From contig JAWARJ010000001.1 in NCBI GenBank assembly GCA_038893495.1, positions 1,787,824 to 1,851,823 of the forward strand: a stretch of DNA of 64,000 nucleotides. The letters are read 5' to 3'. This DNA comes from Thermoproteus sp. GTDB taxonomy: Archaea; Thermoproteota; Thermoprotei; Thermoproteales; Thermoproteaceae. The translations under genes and the position numbers were made by a program. The stretch's first letter is position 1, and the number at the start of each line of letters is the position of its first letter. The notes below the pieces were generated by a model. That model made no database searches. It was not told the DNA's origin and saw nothing but the letters and a program-made list of their open reading frames with translations. Shown piece after piece: positions 30,357-37,513 of this stretch.

Positions 30357-31157
30357 GTGAGCTTGCTGTTGGAGTTCGATAGGTGTCCCGTCTGCGGTAG
30401 CCGCGGCATCTCGTTGAACCAAGAGGGCCTTCTGGTCTGTAGGTCCTGCGGGACTGTTGTGGGCGTCGCCGTGGCAACGGGGTTTTTAGCGAACAAGAGG
30501 GAGGAGGAGTACTACCCTCTAGGATCTACTGACTACTACTGGCGAGACGTAAGGGGGATCGTGACGCCTAAGTACAAACTCTACGAAGCTCTGGCCAGGA
30601 GAGGCAAGAAGGCGCTCGAGGCCGAGGTGGAGAGGGTGGCCTCGTTGCTCGGCCTCCCTAGGGCTTGTAGAGAAACTGCGAGACATATAGCGGCCCGTAT
30701 AGGCAGAGCCAGCGATTTGGAATACGCGGCGGCCGCCGTGTTGTTCCTATCTTGTAGGCTCGCACATATATATAGCGACCATTTGTTCAAAAACTACGAT
30801 TTGCGCCGCCTCGGCAGGAAGGTAGTATGGGTCCAGAGGAGGGCCGATATAGGCATGCCCCCTCCCCCTCCGAAACAGTTTATGTACAGACTCGCCGGTG
30901 AATTGGGGTTGGGGCTGGCCGAAATAAAAGATGCCCTCTACGTGCTTGACGTCATAACGCCTGTGGTGGGCCGAGGCAAGATAGCACAGACCGCCGCACT
31001 GCTCCTCTCGGCAAGGGCGCACGGCCATAAGATAAGCCCCACGCAAATAGCCGAAGTTGCTGGCATATCTGGCGAGCAACTAATCGAGGTGATAGAGGAG
31101 ATAGATAAGGCGTTTAGGCCGTCAAGTCGAAACTCTCGCCGTCCAAAACGATCTTGA
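30357..31157 (+). CDS. Transcription initiation factor TFB paralogue
   Basis: 266 aa from GTG 30357, shorter than typical TFB (300 or more). The zinc ribbon DRCPVCGSRGISLNQEGLLVCRSCGTVV lies at residues 7-36. Two cyclin-like repeats follow (about 85-160 and 175-250: YAAAAVLFLSCRLAHIYSD, IAQTAALLLSARAHG). The B-reader/linker is short and reads ANKREEEYYPLGSTDYYW. It recruits RNA polymerase to TBP-bound promoters. The basic C-terminus SSRNSRRPKRS is unusual. Several TFBs are common in crenarchaea; this one is probably specialised. Confidence 0.85.
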   Translation: MSLLLEFDRCPVCGSRGISLNQEGLLVCRSCGTVVGVAVATGFLANKREEEYYPLGSTDYYWRDVRGIVTPKYKLYEALARRGKKALEAEVERVASLLGLPRACRETARHIAARIGRASDLEYAAAAVLFLSCRLAHIYSDHLFKNYDLRRLGRKVVWVQRRADIGMPPPPPKQFMYRLAGELGLGLAEIKDALYVLDVITPVVGRGKIAQTAALLLSARAHGHKISPTQIAEVAGISGEQLIEVIEEIDKAFRPSSRNSRRPKRS

Positions 31158-31437
31158 TGTGCCTAACGGTCCTGCCGGCCAGCCGTCTAGGCTTGAATTC
31201 CACTAGGTACTCCCCGCCGTCCAGCTGTTGATAGCTGGCGACAATCCACTCCTCGCCCGACTCATCGCTCAAAATGTAGGCGAAGTCCTCGAAGTAGTCG
31301 TAAGTGCCGCACGTATAACACATATTCCCGCCGAACCTTGCCCTGACCAGCTCAGGCCCGACTTCGAGGAGCTCCACTTCAGCCTCGGCTCCGAAGAGCT
31401 CGCGGAATTTAGAGAGCGCCCTCTTTGCGAAGTCCAT
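31114..31437 (-). CDS. Hypothetical protein with CxxC
   Basis: 107 aa from ATG 31437, about 25 bp after the TATA-like CATTAATAGT; the longer open frame to 31533 runs through the sRNA candidate. The N-terminal helix is DFAKRALSKFRELFG; then mostly beta strands with MCYTCGTYDYF around residue 40 and a C-terminal hairpin (VRHIKIVLDGESF). A small metal- or nucleic-acid-binding protein is possible. It overlaps the end of the TFB gene by 44 nt on the opposite strand. Confidence 0.65.
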   Translation of the reverse strand: MDFAKRALSKFRELFGAEAEVELLEVGPELVRARFGGNMCYTCGTYDYFEDFAYILSDESGEEWIVASYQQLDGGEYLVEFKPRRLAGRTVRHIKIVLDGESFDLTA

Positions 31438-31458
31438 AAAACGACCTCCGAATGTACT

Positions 31459-31515
31459 ATTAATGATGAGACCCCGATAGTACGACTTATGACGTAAATC
31501 GCATGGGCTGAAAAT
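31459..31515 (+). ncRNA. C/D-box sRNA candidate
   Basis: C box ATGATGA (31463-31469), 13-nt guide, D'-like CGAC (31483-31486), C'-like ATGACGT (31489-31495), guide AAATCGCATGGG and D box CTGA (31508-31511); span 49 nt. A plus-strand TATA-like CATAAAAC (about 31435-31442) is 26 bp upstream, and a T-rich stretch (ATATTTTTACC) follows. The D guide would mark the U of CCCAUGCGAUUU. The D' box is poor. It lies divergently from the 107-aa gene. Confidence 0.6.
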
Positions 31516-31657
31516 ATTTTTACCTAGGCCCACTAAACATCAACCCCCGGTTCCCCGCCCGCCGATATCCCCGCGTGTCGGGGACATATGAAGGCGGAGC
31601 CGGATGGACGCCCGCCCATTGTATTATACTATTCCATGAAGACGCGTAAGAGGTTGG

Positions 31658-31742
31658 TGCGGGGGGTGGGATTTGAACCCACGCAGGCCTACGCCACAGG
31701 GACCTGAACCCTGCCCCTTTGACCTGGCTCGGGCACCCCCGC
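31658..31742 (-). tRNA. tRNA-Leu(CAG)
   Basis: 85 nt, no intron, same acceptor and arms as the other two leucine tRNAs; anticodon loop TTCAGGT, anticodon CAG. CCA is not encoded. The 5' flank ATATGGTGACGG, the promoter, and the 3' flank with TCTTCATG closely match those of tRNA-Leu(TAG). The gene follows a 120-bp stretch with a strong CCCCG-CGTGT-CGGGG hairpin (31569-31583) of unknown role. Confidence 0.95.
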
Positions 31743-31763
31743 CCGTCACCATATACCCACCCG

Positions 31764-31776
31764 CTATAAAAGCTTT
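31764..31776 (-). promoter_or_regulatory. BRE/TATA of tRNA-Leu(CAG)
   Basis: On the minus strand AAAGCTTTTATAG precedes the mature 5' end (31742) by about 26 bp. It is nearly identical to the element at 17713-17724. Confidence 0.6.
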
Positions 31777-31808
31777 CACGCTATTTAAAGCCCTCGCACC
31801 TTACCTCT

Positions 31809-32474
31809 GTGATTTTAGTGCTCGCCGAGTCGTCGTTGGAGCTTATACCTCCTGAAATCCGACGTCATCCAGTCGTTGTGAGGGACGCAAAGAGGCGGCA
31901 CAAGCGTCCGGAGGAAATCCTTCTGGATAGGTCGAGACACCACGGGGCCATGTCGTCGCTAGCTCGCGCCGAAAAGAGGGGGAGGCCGGATATAGTCCAT
32001 ATGTGCCTACTGGCGTTTCAGTATAGTCTACTCAATATGGCCGGCCGCGGCTCCATGTACATCCACACTATAAACGACTTGGTGATAAGACTGAAGCCGG
32101 ACGTAAGGCCTCCTAAGAACTACAACAACTTCGTGGGGCTTATGGAACAGTTGTTAGTCAACGGCAGGGTGCCTCCAAGCGGGGAGCCCCTAATGACCGT
32201 AGAGAAAATGGGCCTAAAGGCCTTAGTGGAAAGTCTAGGCAGCAGGTGGGTCGTCCTCCACGAACGCGGAGCGCGAAAAGACCCCCTCGAATTGGGCAGC
32301 CTACTAGCCGACTCGGTGGTGGTAGTCGGCGGATTTCCCCACGGCGACTTCGACAACAAGTGGCTCCTCGAAGGGGCCGACGCGGTATATAGGCTGGGGG
32401 ACAGGGCGCTAGACGCTTGGCAGGTAGTGGCGAGGGCTGTGGCCTTGGCGGAGCTGGCGTTAGGACTTATTTAA
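31809..32474 (+). CDS. nep1: Ribosome biogenesis methyltransferase Nep1
   Basis: 221 aa from GTG 31809, 26 bp after CTATTTAAAGC. SPOUT-fold signs: LLDRSRHHGAM near residue 42, PDIVHMCLLAFQYSLLNM, and the C-terminal knot VVVVGGFPHGDF. Nep1/Emg1 methylates the N1 of a pseudouridine in helix 35 of 16S rRNA and helps small-subunit assembly. Length and order agree with archaeal members. The end overlaps the convergent 126-aa gene by 15 nt. Confidence 0.9.
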   Translation: MILVLAESSLELIPPEIRRHPVVVRDAKRRHKRPEEILLDRSRHHGAMSSLARAEKRGRPDIVHMCLLAFQYSLLNMAGRGSMYIHTINDLVIRLKPDVRPPKNYNNFVGLMEQLLVNGRVPPSGEPLMTVEKMGLKALVESLGSRWVVLHERGARKDPLELGSLLADSVVVVGGFPHGDFDNKWLLEGADAVYRLGDRALDAWQVVARAVALAELALGLI

Positions 32475-32840
32475 CGCCCTGAGAGCTCTAAGCCATGTCG
32501 CTATGGACTCGCCGCCGGCCACGAGCTTGTTCCTAATCAAAAAGTATTGACTGACGGCGCCCTTTTCTACTAACCACGCCGCAAACATGTTGACCAGAAC
32601 CCGCTCGCCTCCTCGTTTCAACATGCCCATGGCGTAGTCCACTATGTAGTCTCTAGCCACCGGGTTCCCCTTACTGGCGGCATCTCTCGCCCTGGCCATT
32701 AGGAGCTTGGGGCCCATCTCTTCGAGCCACTTCCTAAATTGAGGCAACTCGCCTTGGAATCTCTGCGCTATGGGCGTCTGTGAGAACTTCTCCCAGTACC
32801 TATTGAGCTCATCGATAATCATTCTATCCTCTTCGGCCAT
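32460..32840 (-). CDS. Helical hypothetical protein
   Basis: 126 aa. Entirely helical, with FRKWLEEMGPKLLMARARDAA and DYIVDYAMGMLKRGGERV; no Cys and no motif. ATG 32840 is about 22 bp from the palindromic ATTTAAAT shared with the divergent methyltransferase. It converges on nep1. Unknown; the setting among translation and rRNA genes is weak evidence for a similar role. Confidence 0.65.
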   Translation of the reverse strand: MAEEDRMIIDELNRYWEKFSQTPIAQRFQGELPQFRKWLEEMGPKLLMARARDAASKGNPVARDYIVDYAMGMLKRGGERVLVNMFAAWLVEKGAVSQYFLIRNKLVAGGESIATWLRALRALNKS

Positions 32841-32879
32841 GGGATGCGCGACTTATTATCATTTAAACATTTCATGGTG

Positions 32880-33485
32880 ATGGACAAACGGCGGCTCGCG
32901 GCGATCATAGACGGATTGCCAAAGTTCACAACACCCAAATTGCGCCTAGAGCAGTACATCACGCCCGGCGACATAGCGGCGACGATAGCTTGGACTATGT
33001 ACATGAGGGGGGAGTTAGACTCGGGGTGGGTCCTAGATCTCGGATGTGGCACTGGGCGTCTCGCCTATGCGGTATCCCTATTAGGCGGCAGGGCTCTCTG
33101 CGTCGACATAGACATAGATGCCTTAATTACATCTAAGGCCTTGGGTCTGGACGTGGCGCTTTGCGACGCCAAGATGCCTTGCGCTAAAAGGGGTATAAAA
33201 GTTGTGATGAACCCCCCATTTGGCGTATGGAGGCGCCACGCTGACGTGGAGTTCCTAAAGGGCGCGGCTTATGTGGGCGATGTAATATACACGATACACA
33301 AATACGCTACATACAATTACATCATAGGCGTGGCTGAGTCGTTGGGCTATAGGCACGACCTAATCGACGTCGCCGCGATCCACATACCCCCGACCTATAG
33401 ACACCACAGGAAGAAGTCCCACAAGGTCCAAGTCGCAATATTTAGGCTAGAAGCGACTTCTCGAGGGCCTCAAGGTCGCCGATAA
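32880..33485 (+). CDS. METTL5-like N6-adenine RNA methyltransferase
   Basis: About 201 aa from ATG 32880 (MDKRRLAAIIDGLPKF), which matches the family start; other ATGs 6 and 36 nt upstream are less likely. The segment LRLEQYITPGDIAA is a family hallmark, followed by SAM motif VLDLGCGTGRLAYA, an acidic strand CVDIDIDA, and catalytic VVMNPPFG. METTL5 relatives methylate an adenine in small-subunit rRNA. It lies between nep1 and RNA polymerase genes and overlaps rpo11 by 44 nt. Confidence 0.88.
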   Translation: MDKRRLAAIIDGLPKFTTPKLRLEQYITPGDIAATIAWTMYMRGELDSGWVLDLGCGTGRLAYAVSLLGGRALCVDIDIDALITSKALGLDVALCDAKMPCAKRGIKVVMNPPFGVWRRHADVEFLKGAAYVGDVIYTIHKYATYNYIIGVAESLGYRHDLIDVAAIHIPPTYRHHRKKSHKVQVAIFRLEATSRGPQGRR

Positions 33486-33711
33486 TGGCCTGAACTGCAC
33501 GCCTCAAGGCGTCTAGAGGGCTCCCGTTCCTAGTCTTAAGCCTAAACGTGACGTCCTCAAGGAGCGGATGGCCTACGTCAAAGGTTACGTACTCCACGTC
33601 GGGGTCCTCCGATAGGTACTCCACAAGAGGCGAGAAGAGCGTATAGGTCTCCCCCTTAGTCTTCAGCTCTAAATAATGGTCGTCGGCCTTAACTATCTCT
33701 ATCGACATCAT
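33442..33711 (-). CDS. rpoL: RNA polymerase subunit Rpo11 (RpoL)
   Basis: 89 aa, standard length. SIEIVKADDHYLELKTKGETYTL and FDVGHPLLEDVTFRLKTRNGSPLDALRRAV match the Rpb11/RpoL alpha-like subunit (the VGHPL signature). It dimerises with Rpo3 to nucleate RNA polymerase assembly. Last gene of the csl4 group; its 3' end overlaps the convergent methyltransferase gene. Confidence 0.93.
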   Translation of the reverse strand: MMSIEIVKADDHYLELKTKGETYTLFSPLVEYLSEDPDVEYVTFDVGHPLLEDVTFRLKTRNGSPLDALRRAVQAIIGDLEALEKSLLA

Positions 33712-33734
33712 GGCTCCCTAAAACTCGCGCCTTT

Positions 33735-34331
33735 TTAACTCTTACCCAATAGGGCCTTTAGCCTCTTCTTGGCCGTGCGGAGGTCTGTCGCCAAACTGAA
33801 AACAGAGCCCTTATTCAACAAACCGGCGGCGACTAGGCGCTCTAACGCCTCCTTAGGCCCGGTCTTTGCCGCGGCCATATATACCGCCACCACCCGCTTC
33901 GCCTGGGGGCTTACGGGCAGGTCCTCGAGGGCCTTGTAGGCGCTAGAGAGTTCCGACACCGCCTTTTTGACCTGCTCTAAAGGTGCGTCTGTCTGTATGC
34001 CGAGCCCTTTGAGCCTCGCCTTGAAGCCTCTAGCCGATAGATAGTCAGCCAACGTGTCTGGAGGTATTGGGGAGGCCACGTCGGCCTCCTTAAAGAGGGC
34101 ATCAAGGGGATAGGATTTAATAGGTCGCAATTTAGACCTCACCAAACCTACTGCAGTCTTGATGGACGCAAGAGCCCTCTTTATCTCTATGGGCGAGCCG
34201 CTTAATTGTATATACACATTAGATCCTCTAACTATTGCATAATAGTCTATATTCACATATTTAGGGAGAATCTCCAAAAAGTATTGAGTTTCTTCGCTAT
34301 TAGAAAATTTTATTGAAATAGTTCTATACAT
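33735..34331 (-). CDS. DUF2067-like archaeal protein
   Basis: 198 aa. Alpha/beta N-terminal half (YRTISIKFSNSEETQYFLEILPKYV) and helical C-terminus (AKRVVAVYMAAAKTGPKEALERLVAAGLL). Length and context between Csl4 and Rpo11 fit the archaeal family DUF2067, which is often linked to exosome genes. Its ATG overlaps the Csl4 stop by 8 nt. Biochemical role unknown. The N-terminal coding region is AT-rich. Confidence 0.75.
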   Translation of the reverse strand: MYRTISIKFSNSEETQYFLEILPKYVNIDYYAIVRGSNVYIQLSGSPIEIKRALASIKTAVGLVRSKLRPIKSYPLDALFKEADVASPIPPDTLADYLSARGFKARLKGLGIQTDAPLEQVKKAVSELSSAYKALEDLPVSPQAKRVVAVYMAAAKTGPKEALERLVAAGLLNKGSVFSLATDLRTAKKRLKALLGKS

Positions 34332-34860
34332 AAAAGCCTTGGGCTATTTTACGGACGTCCGTCGTGCCGCAGACAGGGCATACCAACTGGCCGCCGCGCC
34401 TCCTCATGGCGTTGCCGCATTTGGGACATATGGCTCTGACGACTCCAAAAGTAGGCCCCTTTATTGACAGCAGGAAGGGCGGGCCTAAATTTGAAACAAC
34501 GCGGGCCCTTATGTAGTCGCCGACGCCGACCTTCCCGTCTATTAGTTGCGGCGGTATGAATGCAGTAACAGAATATTTCAGCTCCTCAGGCCCGTTCTTG
34601 CCCTCTTTAGCCACACACCTAGCGCTCAAGGCCCTCACGCCTTTAGAAGTGACCACGCAGTACAGCACATCTCCCTGTTTTGGATACCCATAAGTCTTGA
34701 TGGGCCTTACCACCGCCGCATGGCTCTTTCTATCGTATACGGCTACGCCTAGAGCCGATGCTCTAAATACGCCGTCCAGATACGCATAGCCGTCGACTAG
34801 ATATTCTTCAGGTATGGCCACCTCCTCGCCTGGCACTACTATTTTGCGCGCTATGTCCAC
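34324..34860 (-). CDS. Exosome subunit Csl4
   Basis: 178 aa from GTG 34860, about 25 bp after AATTTTTAATTG. N-terminal domain KIVVPGEEVAIPEEYLVDGYAY, central S1-like barrel (VGDYIRARVVSNLGPPFLLSI) and C-terminal zinc ribbon AICPKCGNAM ... LVCPVCGTTDVRKIAQ. Csl4 caps the archaeal exosome and tethers DnaG, feeding RNA to the Rrp41/42 ring. It starts a three-gene operon with the DUF2067 gene and rpoL. Confidence 0.92.
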   Translation of the reverse strand: MDIARKIVVPGEEVAIPEEYLVDGYAYLDGVFRASALGVAVYDRKSHAAVVRPIKTYGYPKQGDVLYCVVTSKGVRALSARCVAKEGKNGPEELKYSVTAFIPPQLIDGKVGVGDYIRARVVSNLGPPFLLSIKGPTFGVVRAICPKCGNAMRRRGGQLVCPVCGTTDVRKIAQGFYV

Positions 34861-34896
34861 GTAAAGGCTATAATACCAATTAAAAATTGTTATCGA

Positions 34897-34957
34897 GCCC
34901 AGTGAAGACGGTCTTTAGTGGCGAATAGAATGAACGCGAACCCACGATCTGAGGGCT
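34897..34957 (+). ncRNA. Possible C/D-box sRNA between csl4 and rpl23
   Basis: C-like GTGAAGA (34902-34908), 13-nt guide, D'-like CGAA (34922-34925), C'-like ATGAACG, guide ending AACCCACGAT, and D box CTGA (34949-34952); span 51 nt. A plus-strand TATA-like CTATAATACC (34868-34877) is well spaced. Boxes C, C' and D' each differ from consensus, so it could be chance. Part of the D guide (GAACCCACG) is complementary to the T-arm of the leucine and serine tRNAs. Confidence 0.35.
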
Positions 34958-35211
34958 TACAACAGCCCTAGTCTCGAAAGCAGGTCGAAGGCGTTGCTCT
35001 CAGGCCCCAACTTTACGATGGCCTTCTTTTCGCCCCTAGGAGTTATCATAACATTGACGTAGTCTACCTTGACTCCATATAGTCTCTCGACCTCGTCCCT
35101 TATGGCCTTCTTAGTCGCCGATCGGTCTACTATCAATGTGATTTTATTTTCCCTCTCCGCTAACATCAGCGCCTTTTCCGTCAAGACGAACCTTCTAATC
35201 GGCGAGCTCAT
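34957..35211 (-). CDS. rpl23: Ribosomal protein uL23
   Basis: 84 aa. FVLTEKALMLAERENKITLIVDRSATKKAIRDEVERLYGVKVDYVNVMIT is the typical L23 core, and the ending KAIVKLGPESNAFDLLSRLGLL matches archaeal members. It binds domain III of 23S rRNA at the exit tunnel. ATG overlaps the rpl4 stop, giving the usual L3-L4-L23 order. The usual next genes (L2, S19) do not follow. Confidence 0.95.
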   Translation of the reverse strand: MSSPIRRFVLTEKALMLAERENKITLIVDRSATKKAIRDEVERLYGVKVDYVNVMITPRGEKKAIVKLGPESNAFDLLSRLGLL

Positions 35212-36071
35212 AGGAATAAGCCCCTAAGCGCTTCTACCGCCGGTTGCGTCCATAAGGTCAATCTACCCGGAACCCCGCCAGGCGCGAGATGCAATACGCT
35301 TAACCCGCCCACGTAGACCACATCGACGCCGGGCAGATTTCTGGCGGCTCTAATCACTGGGGCCGTCGGGGACGACGCGACGAGCAGTAGGCTCTTCGGC
35401 TCTTTATATCTCCTCCCGCGCATCTTGCCTATCCCAGCTCTGATCCTAGTCCCTCTGGCCGCTCTCTCTACGTCTTGCCACACTTTGAGTGCTTGCAGTA
35501 CGGCTCTCAGCTTCTCGGTCTTATCTACTTGTTCCAACTCGCCAGATACAACTAGCGGGAGTTGCTCGACGCCCTCGACGACATGTCCGCGGGCTCTGAC
35601 CAGCTGTAAATAGGCTGTGGCGGCTATGGCGGACCTTATAGCTAGCCTCTTTTCCTTCTTGTTTATCTCCTCGTGGAGCTTCTTCTCGACTTTAGGCGGA
35701 TGCGCCCTCCTTCCGCCTACAGTATTGGGCGCGAAACAGCCTCTAGGCCACAAATGGCCCTTGTACCTAGGTATTCTGGCAATTCCGAGGCCTACACCGA
35801 AGGATTGACAGCTATGGCTCCTGCCGGCCTCGGGGCTGACTCCTTTAGGCTGAAATCGCGCCGAGAGAGCACTGAGGAAAGCCCTCCTTATTAGGTCGGG
35901 CCTGACGGGCTCGAAGAAATGCGGCGGCAACGCTATTTCGCCTACCTTAGAGCCGTCTAGGCCATATACGGCTACCCTCTCGGGCACCTGTCCAAATAGC
36001 GGATTGATATACGGAGCTAGATCTACACGTTTCAGCCTCAAGAGCACTTCGTGGACGGACACGGCCTCCAT
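35208..36071 (-). CDS. rpl4: Ribosomal protein uL4
   Basis: 287 aa from ATG 36071; a TTG just before it is not preferred. The sequence QPKGVSPEAGRSHSCQSFGVGLGIARIPR and FAPNTVGGRRAHPPK are typical archaeal/eukaryotic L4 segments, with GTRIRAGIGKMRGRRYKEPKSLL further on. It reaches into the exit tunnel. A TATA element GATTTAAATACC near 36092 overlaps the end of rpl3, so it can be transcribed apart from rpl3. Confidence 0.95.
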   Translation of the reverse strand: MEAVSVHEVLLRLKRVDLAPYINPLFGQVPERVAVYGLDGSKVGEIALPPHFFEPVRPDLIRRAFLSALSARFQPKGVSPEAGRSHSCQSFGVGLGIARIPRYKGHLWPRGCFAPNTVGGRRAHPPKVEKKLHEEINKKEKRLAIRSAIAATAYLQLVRARGHVVEGVEQLPLVVSGELEQVDKTEKLRAVLQALKVWQDVERAARGTRIRAGIGKMRGRRYKEPKSLLLVASSPTAPVIRAARNLPGVDVVYVGGLSVLHLAPGGVPGRLTLWTQPAVEALRGLFL

Positions 36072-36096
36072 CAAGAGTCGGTATTTAAATCTTAAA

Positions 36097-37113
36097 TCAC
36101 TCGGCCTGTAGGGAGAGCCAGACTAGTTGCGGCGCGGCTGTAGGCGCCTTGGGAGGCGGCCTCACCGGATGGCGGAGCACCACCAGCCGCTTCTGCACCC
36201 CCGGCACGCTACCCGACAGCAATATGAAACTGCTCTTGACGAGCCCGTAGTGGGGCCACCCGCCTTTCGGGTTCACCTCGGCGGGATTGTCGCCTATCTT
36301 CAAAACCCTCTTATTGTATTCGGTGCGCTGGTGGAAGCCCATCTGGCCCGGCCTGGGTTGGGTGAACATCAAGGCGGGGCTCTGAGGTCCTATGGTGCCA
36401 GTACGCCTATGGCCCTTCCTGTGTTTATGCCAACGCGGAAGTATGGTAACGCCAAACCTCTTAATGACGCCTTGCCAGCCCTTGCCCTTAGTGATAGCTA
36501 TGACGTCTACCAGCTGTCCCACCGAAAATACGTCTGATATCTTCACCTCCTTGCCGAGTACGTCCAGGGCGAATTTAAGTCGGTCCTCAATAGAGGGAAC
36601 GCCGCCGATTGGTATCTCTAGCACCTCAGGCGTCTTTTTGCCTATTCCGGAAAGCCTGGGCTGTGTGGCCACTAGGACTCTAACATCTACCGCAAGCCCC
36701 TTAATTGATTCGAGCCTTTTCAATTCGGCCTCCAGATCGAATTTTTCCGGTAGCGTCTTGACCGCCCTATATACGTCCTTGGGCACTTCGGGGGCCCACG
36801 CCTCGCTGAGCGACTTCTTGTAGCCTGTAGTCGGATCGAGGCCGTAAAGCCTCACGGCTAATACCCTCAAAGGCGGGGCCTCGAGGACCGTGGCGGCCCT
36901 CACTACCTCCTTGCCGTATAGCGGGCTTGTCTGTTTGTCTTCGATCACAACGGCGTGCAACATGCCAACCTTATAAGCGGCGAAGCCCAAAAGGGCCGGC
37001 TTGCCCAAATTGGGGTCCGGCCAAGTGCGAACTCTCGGCACTATATCTTCGGCTCTCTTACGTGGGTATACCCCCATTGAGCCGCGACGCGGCCTATGGA
37101 TCTTAAGACCCAT
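36097..37113 (-). CDS. rpl3: Ribosomal protein uL3
   Basis: 338 aa, full length for archaea. IHRPRRGSMGVYPRKRAEDIVPRVRTW is the diagnostic N-terminus, and GKGWQGVIKRFGVTILPRWHKHRKGHRRTGTIGPQ contains the peptidyl-transferase-facing loop. ATG 37113 is about 25 bp after TATTTATAAC. First gene of the rpl3-rpl4-rpl23 cluster. Both flanks have clear promoters. Confidence 0.96.
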   Translation of the reverse strand: MGLKIHRPRRGSMGVYPRKRAEDIVPRVRTWPDPNLGKPALLGFAAYKVGMLHAVVIEDKQTSPLYGKEVVRAATVLEAPPLRVLAVRLYGLDPTTGYKKSLSEAWAPEVPKDVYRAVKTLPEKFDLEAELKRLESIKGLAVDVRVLVATQPRLSGIGKKTPEVLEIPIGGVPSIEDRLKFALDVLGKEVKISDVFSVGQLVDVIAITKGKGWQGVIKRFGVTILPRWHKHRKGHRRTGTIGPQSPALMFTQPRPGQMGFHQRTEYNKRVLKIGDNPAEVNPKGGWPHYGLVKSSFILLSGSVPGVQKRLVVLRHPVRPPPKAPTAAPQLVWLSLQAE

Positions 37114-37201
37114 AAGCGCGTCAAATGGTACCTGTTATAAATATTATAGGGCGATAGGTCTGGAGCGGGCATAACTTAAAAGCGGAAAACGAAGGACCGC
37201 C

Positions 37202-37513
37202 ATGAAGCGGTGGACCTGCTACATCTGCGGTAAGGACGTGGTGGAGGGCCAGCTGTTTACGTTTACGAGCAAGGGCGCGGTCCATATGAGCTGTCTCCAT
37301 AAGTCGTGGGCGCCAAAGCTATACAAAAACAACACAGATGCGGCTCTATTCGAGCTGGTGTCGTTCGCCAACGAGGGCATCGTCCGCGTAAAGAACCTAG
37401 AGGAGCTGATAGAAGACGAAGAGGTCAAGAAGCTAGCCTTGGAGTTTAGGAAGAGCCTAGAGGGCTTTGCTGCGAGACTGACCAATAAACTAGTAGAAAG
37501 GATAGGGGCCTAA
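37202..37513 (+). CDS. DUF2175-like zinc protein
   Basis: 103 aa. The zinc site is WTCYICGKDVVEGQLFTF ... GAVHMSCL (two Cys, His, Cys), the hallmark of DUF2175, a family restricted to Crenarchaeota. The C-terminal two-thirds are helical and charged. ATG 37202 lies about 25 bp after ATAACTTAAAAGC. It is divergent from rpl3 and its end overlaps the GH13 gene by 4 nt. Role unknown. Confidence 0.85.
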   Translation: MKRWTCYICGKDVVEGQLFTFTSKGAVHMSCLHKSWAPKLYKNNTDAALFELVSFANEGIVRVKNLEELIEDEEVKKLALEFRKSLEGFAARLTNKLVERIGA

